Assembly (NCBI RefSeq): GCF_042662125.1
Contig: NZ_JBHSXL010000002.1
Location: 124,001-188,000 of the forward strand
From: Halopenitus salinus
Lineage (GTDB): Archaea; Halobacteriota; Halobacteria; Halobacteriales; Haloferacaceae
Direction of reading: 5' to 3'
Length of the DNA: 64,000 nt
Position 1 is the stretch's first letter, and every line of letters starts with the position of its first letter. Of this stretch, positions 61,122-64,000 are shown piece by piece. The translations under genes and the position numbers were made by a program. Below the pieces are notes generated by a model. The model was not told the DNA's origin and ran no database searches. It was given only the letters and a program-made list of their open reading frames with translations.

Positions 61122-62348
61122 ATGAGTGAGGAAGAAGACGAGGAACCGAGTAGTGAAGCTGATTTTGAGGAGTTGATGGAGGCGATTCAGGAGGAGCGCC
61201 AGGAGCGTCAGGAGCAGGTATCGTTTGAGTGGGTAGAGACGGTTCGTGAGGCCGGCGAATTATGGCGTAATGTAGGAGATATAGAAACGGTTGCTGAGGA
61301 GACTGACTTGTCTGTGGAGACGACGAAGGAGGCACTCACGGTTTACCGATTGATCTTCGAGGATCCCTCGGATGTGGCGACGAAGGCGTCGAGGCCATCA
61401 CGAGCGTACTTTTCTCTGGAACAAGAGTTGAAGGAGGAGTTCGACGAGGGGAATGACGATGAGCCAGTTGAAGATCTGCTTCGAGAGTATGTCGGTGCGC
61501 TGTACTTGGACCACGATATTGAGGATTTGTCAGTAGGTGAGCCACCAGAGGAGGAGACGCCGCCGCTACCCTTTGACTGGGAAGGATTGAATCTGGATAT
61601 GAGTGAGCTAGTTCCGAGTGTTGAAATCCCGGCTTCCACGATTGCTGCGGTGGCTAATATTCCGGACATCCACGATACGGTTCTTCAGAATCAGACTTCT
61701 CTTTTAGCTGGCGTGGTGGGTTCAGATCTGTTTCGAACGGAAAAAATGGTGGCAAGTGCCCTCCAGCCGATTATTGCTCAGCAGGAGATGGCACTCGCAC
61801 GGAGTTTGGCTCCATTGACTGCGGTCATTGAGGAACAGCAAAATATGATTGCTCGATCAGCTGCTTTGATGCTATCTGATGTGATTGCAGATATCCGGGT
61901 TCCTCAGTCTGTATTGGCTGATTTAGCGGCAATTCAACCGTCCGTAAGTGCGGCAGCTGCGGCCAGTGGCTATCCGTCTTCCCAGTTTGAGAGGTCGGTT
62001 GTTGATCCGACGTCGACGACAAGTGTAGACGCCGAGCCGTTGGAGGCTACTGCCGAGGTGGTTCCGGAGGCGGGCCCTGCTGAGACTACTGTGGATGCTA
62101 CTCTGCCGGATGCAGGTAGTTTCTCTTTTGAGTTGGCGTTGGAGGTACCGACTCAGATTACGTATTTCATTTTAGCAGGTTCTGAGACCAGAGAGTGGTT
62201 TAATGAGCAACCTACAAATTACCAGCGGGCAGTTATTGGAGGGATAGCGGGGTATATTGCTTACTCGATGACGTCGAAGTGGGGTGCTGCAGGGTACGCT
62301 GCCGCGGTTCTGACTCCGTTGATCCGGCAGATGCTCAAAAACGAATAG
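61122..62348 (+). CDS. Unknown protein with HTH and C-terminal membrane segment
   Basis: 408 residues from ATG 61122 (MSEEEDEEPSSEADFEELME), better than an ATG 12 codons earlier. A helix-turn-helix-like segment (GDIETVAEETDLSVETTKEA) is near 48-67. A long helical, Ala/Gln/Met-rich middle (ALQPIIAQQEMALARSLAPL) looks like a coiled coil or oligomerisation region. Near the C-terminus NYQRAVIGGIAGYIAYSMTS and AAGYAAAVLTPLI form one or two possible spans. The gene uses more GTT, GCT and GAG codons than its neighbours. Family not recognised; haloarchaeal proteins of this layout occur next to integrases. Confidence 0.7.
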   Translation: MSEEEDEEPSSEADFEELMEAIQEERQERQEQVSFEWVETVREAGELWRNVGDIETVAEETDLSVETTKEALTVYRLIFEDPSDVATKASRPSRAYFSLEQELKEEFDEGNDDEPVEDLLREYVGALYLDHDIEDLSVGEPPEEETPPLPFDWEGLNLDMSELVPSVEIPASTIAAVANIPDIHDTVLQNQTSLLAGVVGSDLFRTEKMVASALQPIIAQQEMALARSLAPLTAVIEEQQNMIARSAALMLSDVIADIRVPQSVLADLAAIQPSVSAAAAASGYPSSQFERSVVDPTSTTSVDAEPLEATAEVVPEAGPAETTVDATLPDAGSFSFELALEVPTQITYFILAGSETREWFNEQPTNYQRAVIGGIAGYIAYSMTSKWGAAGYAAAVLTPLIRQMLKNE

Positions 62349-62410
62349 TCCTCAATTGGTCATCTACCCTGTCTTCTTGAAAACGTATTGTGTTGAGAGC
62401 GCGCCTACAA

Positions 62411-63646
62411 TTATGTAAGACTATCAATCTCTTCTAGTGCTTCAGTTGCGACGTCGCCGAGTTCACCAGCTTCAATATGTGAGTACCGCTCTCTCACCAT
62501 CTCCTCAGAGTTGTCTAAATACCGGGCAGCGACGGTGTAACCAAACGCACGAACAAGAACCTCACCCATCCCGCGGCGACCACCGTGGGGGGCAAGATAT
62601 TCGTGTTTTGGATGGTCGATGTCGATCTCTGCGGTCTCCGAGAGTCGCTGAAGAATCGACCGTGCTCCATCCGTTGTGATCGACGGCGGCCGAACGTCCT
62701 CGTCGAGAGCCAACAATAGGTCGCGAGCGTACTCCTCACGTCGCTCATCGATTGCATCCGGGTGTTCCCCTTGGTCAGCCAGCTCGTCCCGCACGAGCCC
62801 TGCGAGCGTCCGTTGGTCGAACGTCGGAAACACCGGCCAGCGCTCCGTCGGTGGGTCCATCAGCCTTCGATAGCTCCGCAGCGGCGAGATCACCGGGTCA
62901 GGGAGACTCGCGGCATCCCACTGCTGTTTCTTCCGGTAAACGTCCATACTCCCGTCGTCGAGCGAGAGGTCCTCCCAGCGGACGCCGCGCCGGCGCGGAT
63001 CGTTCGGATCCCGAAGGAGTTCCCCGACGCGGACAGCTGTGTACGCGAGGACGAACACCAGAGCCCGGTCACGAGCCGCCTTCAACGCCGCGTAGTGCGC
63101 TCGCTGCTTGTCGACGGGATCAGTATCCTCCGGGAGTGTCGTGTACGCCTCAACGGCGTCGCGGGCACGTTCGTCGACGTTCTGGGTAAGCGCGTGGCGC
63201 TGCTCGGACGTCCAAGCCTGCTGGTCACCGGGCTTGCGGCCGTCGTCCTCCGGCAGCGGCGCCATCGCACTCGCCCGCTGCGCGTAGTGCGCTTCGAGAT
63301 ATCCCTCGTTGACACACCACCCGCACCACGCAGAGATATAGCGGTAATAGGTTTGTACCGTATTCTGTTTGAGTCCTCGATCTCCACCGAGATGCCGGGC
63401 GTACTCCCGGAAGACGCGTTCGTCGAGATCGACGAAGGTCGGCTCGCGGTCGAGGTCGTCGGGGACGATCCCGGTCCAGCCGTCGGCGCCGCGGTGGCCG
63501 GCGGCCCACTCGGCGAACCGCTCGAGCTCGCGTGCAGCGTTACGCCGATAGTTCCCGCCGTCGCCACCGCGGCCTTTCCCCTTGTCCTGGAGGTAGCGCT
63601 CGAAGGAACTCGCGAGTGACTGATCGGTGCGTTCTCGGGGTGTCAT
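62411..63646 (-). CDS. Tyrosine integrase (XerCD family) with SAM-like N-terminal domain
   Basis: 411 residues. The core-binding domain comes first (QSLASSFERYLQDKGKGRGG, QNTVQTYYRYISAWCGWCVN). The catalytic domain has Arg in YTAVRVGELLRD, the HxxR-type box in LAPHGGRRGMGEVLVR and the nucleophile Tyr in MVRERYSHIEAGEL. The size is typical of haloarchaeal integrases of plasmids and proviruses. Its start overlaps the stop of the upstream gene by 3 bp, so the two are coupled. It may mark one border of an integrated element that continues to the right of the window. Confidence 0.92.
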   Translation of the reverse strand: MTPRERTDQSLASSFERYLQDKGKGRGGDGGNYRRNAARELERFAEWAAGHRGADGWTGIVPDDLDREPTFVDLDERVFREYARHLGGDRGLKQNTVQTYYRYISAWCGWCVNEGYLEAHYAQRASAMAPLPEDDGRKPGDQQAWTSEQRHALTQNVDERARDAVEAYTTLPEDTDPVDKQRAHYAALKAARDRALVFVLAYTAVRVGELLRDPNDPRRRGVRWEDLSLDDGSMDVYRKKQQWDAASLPDPVISPLRSYRRLMDPPTERWPVFPTFDQRTLAGLVRDELADQGEHPDAIDERREEYARDLLLALDEDVRPPSITTDGARSILQRLSETAEIDIDHPKHEYLAPHGGRRGMGEVLVRAFGYTVAARYLDNSEEMVRERYSHIEAGELGDVATEALEEIDSLT

Positions 63647-64000
63647 GGTTCCTCGTTCGCGTACTGGTAAGTCGGACGAGCATCCTCGAGGAGTGCTTCG
63701 ACGATTTTCCAGAGGATCAGGGAAGGAGTCTCGTGTTCAAATGTGATCCCCCAGCGGTCCTCCGTATCAGCAGCTGAGTACTGGAAATGCGCCTGTCCGA
63801 GATCGGGATGGTCTTCGTCCTGGTGCCAGCCGGCGTGAAAGCCCGTGTTCGGGTCGGTGTAGTTGATACGGAACCAATCGTGTGGGTCCTGTCGATACCA
63901 CTTGACGGTCAGTTCCGGCGAATCAGGGCCCGTTGGGGGATCAAGGCGGGCTGGATCAAAAACCGCCCGCAGCTGCTTGGCCTCGATATCGTCAGGTACG
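63643..64000 (-). CDS. Protein of unknown function coupled to the integrase, N-terminus beyond window
   Basis: The frame is open from the right edge to TGA at 63643-63645, within the integrase start. The visible 118 residues read EAKQLRAVFDPARLDPPTG, LTVKWYRQDPHDWFRINYTD, HAGWHQDEDHPDLGQAHFQY and end in ARPTYQYANEEP. Many Trp, His and Asp residues; no membrane segment. Proteins of this kind often precede haloarchaeal integrases, but the function is unknown to me. Confidence 0.7.
   Translation of the reverse strand, partial: VPDDIEAKQLRAVFDPARLDPPTGPDSPELTVKWYRQDPHDWFRINYTDPNTGFHAGWHQDEDHPDLGQAHFQYSAADTEDRWGITFEHETPSLILWKIVEALLEDARPTYQYANEEP

Noticed and set aside
1..64000. CRISPR array
   Set aside because: No regularly spaced identical repeats of 25-40 bp with unique spacers were seen; the repeats at 14.2-14.8 kb are degenerate and irregularly spaced.

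Overview
The window is from a halophilic archaeon (class Halobacteria). The evidence is acidic Asp/Glu-rich proteins, high GC with abundant GAC/GAG codons, very short or absent 5' leaders behind TATA elements, Tat signals on secreted proteins, a halocyanin, a TFB and an Orc1/Cdc6. Several regions are mosaic, with AT-rich islands, gene remnants and mobile ends, as expected of a large plasmid or an integrated accessory region.

Layout. 1-13,232 is a defence-type island: two divergent DUF499 ATPase genes, one heading a four-gene operon of DUF499, a small accessory protein, a DUF1156 Zn-ribbon DNA methylase and an SNF2 helicase with an N-terminal phospholipase-D-like nuclease. 13.4-14.8 kb holds a tyrosine recombinase and a cluster of ORB-like repeats. 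15,059-18,644 is a complete element with IS6-like ends and a perfect 8-bp target duplication; it carries a uracil-DNA-glycosylase-like protein, an unknown protein, a truncated IS6 transposase and tiny membrane proteins. 19-28.5 kb has Orc1/Cdc6, a secreted hydrolase, TspO, a J-domain protein, a restriction-type nuclease, a methyltransferase and an HMCES protein, mixed with broken copies of the orc and HMCES genes. 28,890-30,013 is a second element with IS6-like ends and its own perfect 8-bp duplication, carrying a single unknown gene. 30-33 kb is a compact unknown three-gene operon.

33.7-41.2 kb is a replication/repair module: a degenerate RecA-like protein, a small coiled-coil protein, a DEDD exonuclease, a TumE-like toxin with its winged-helix partner, and a family B DNA polymerase whose own exonuclease domain is degenerate. 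The module contains three copies of a palindrome (TTAACCAAC arms, 22-23 nt apart). Two of these flank a TnpB element, and two genes share a near-identical 32-bp promoter box.

41.2-60 kb is a metal and extracytoplasmic-redox region: a broken MNT/HepT pair fused to a truncated P-type ATPase, a CDF transporter, a frameshifted arylsulfotransferase-like gene, TFB, half-size CtaA, DsbA/DsbB-like proteins, a multicopper oxidase, a halocyanin, tRNA-Glu(CUC), membrane proteins, a full heavy-metal P-type ATPase and a PadR-like regulator. The window ends with a Fic-like protein, a possible tiny antisense gene, an unknown HTH/membrane protein and a tyrosine integrase.

The least-described items are the two cargo-carrying IS6-like elements with perfect 8-bp duplications, the palindrome-marked polymerase module and the 30-33 kb operon.
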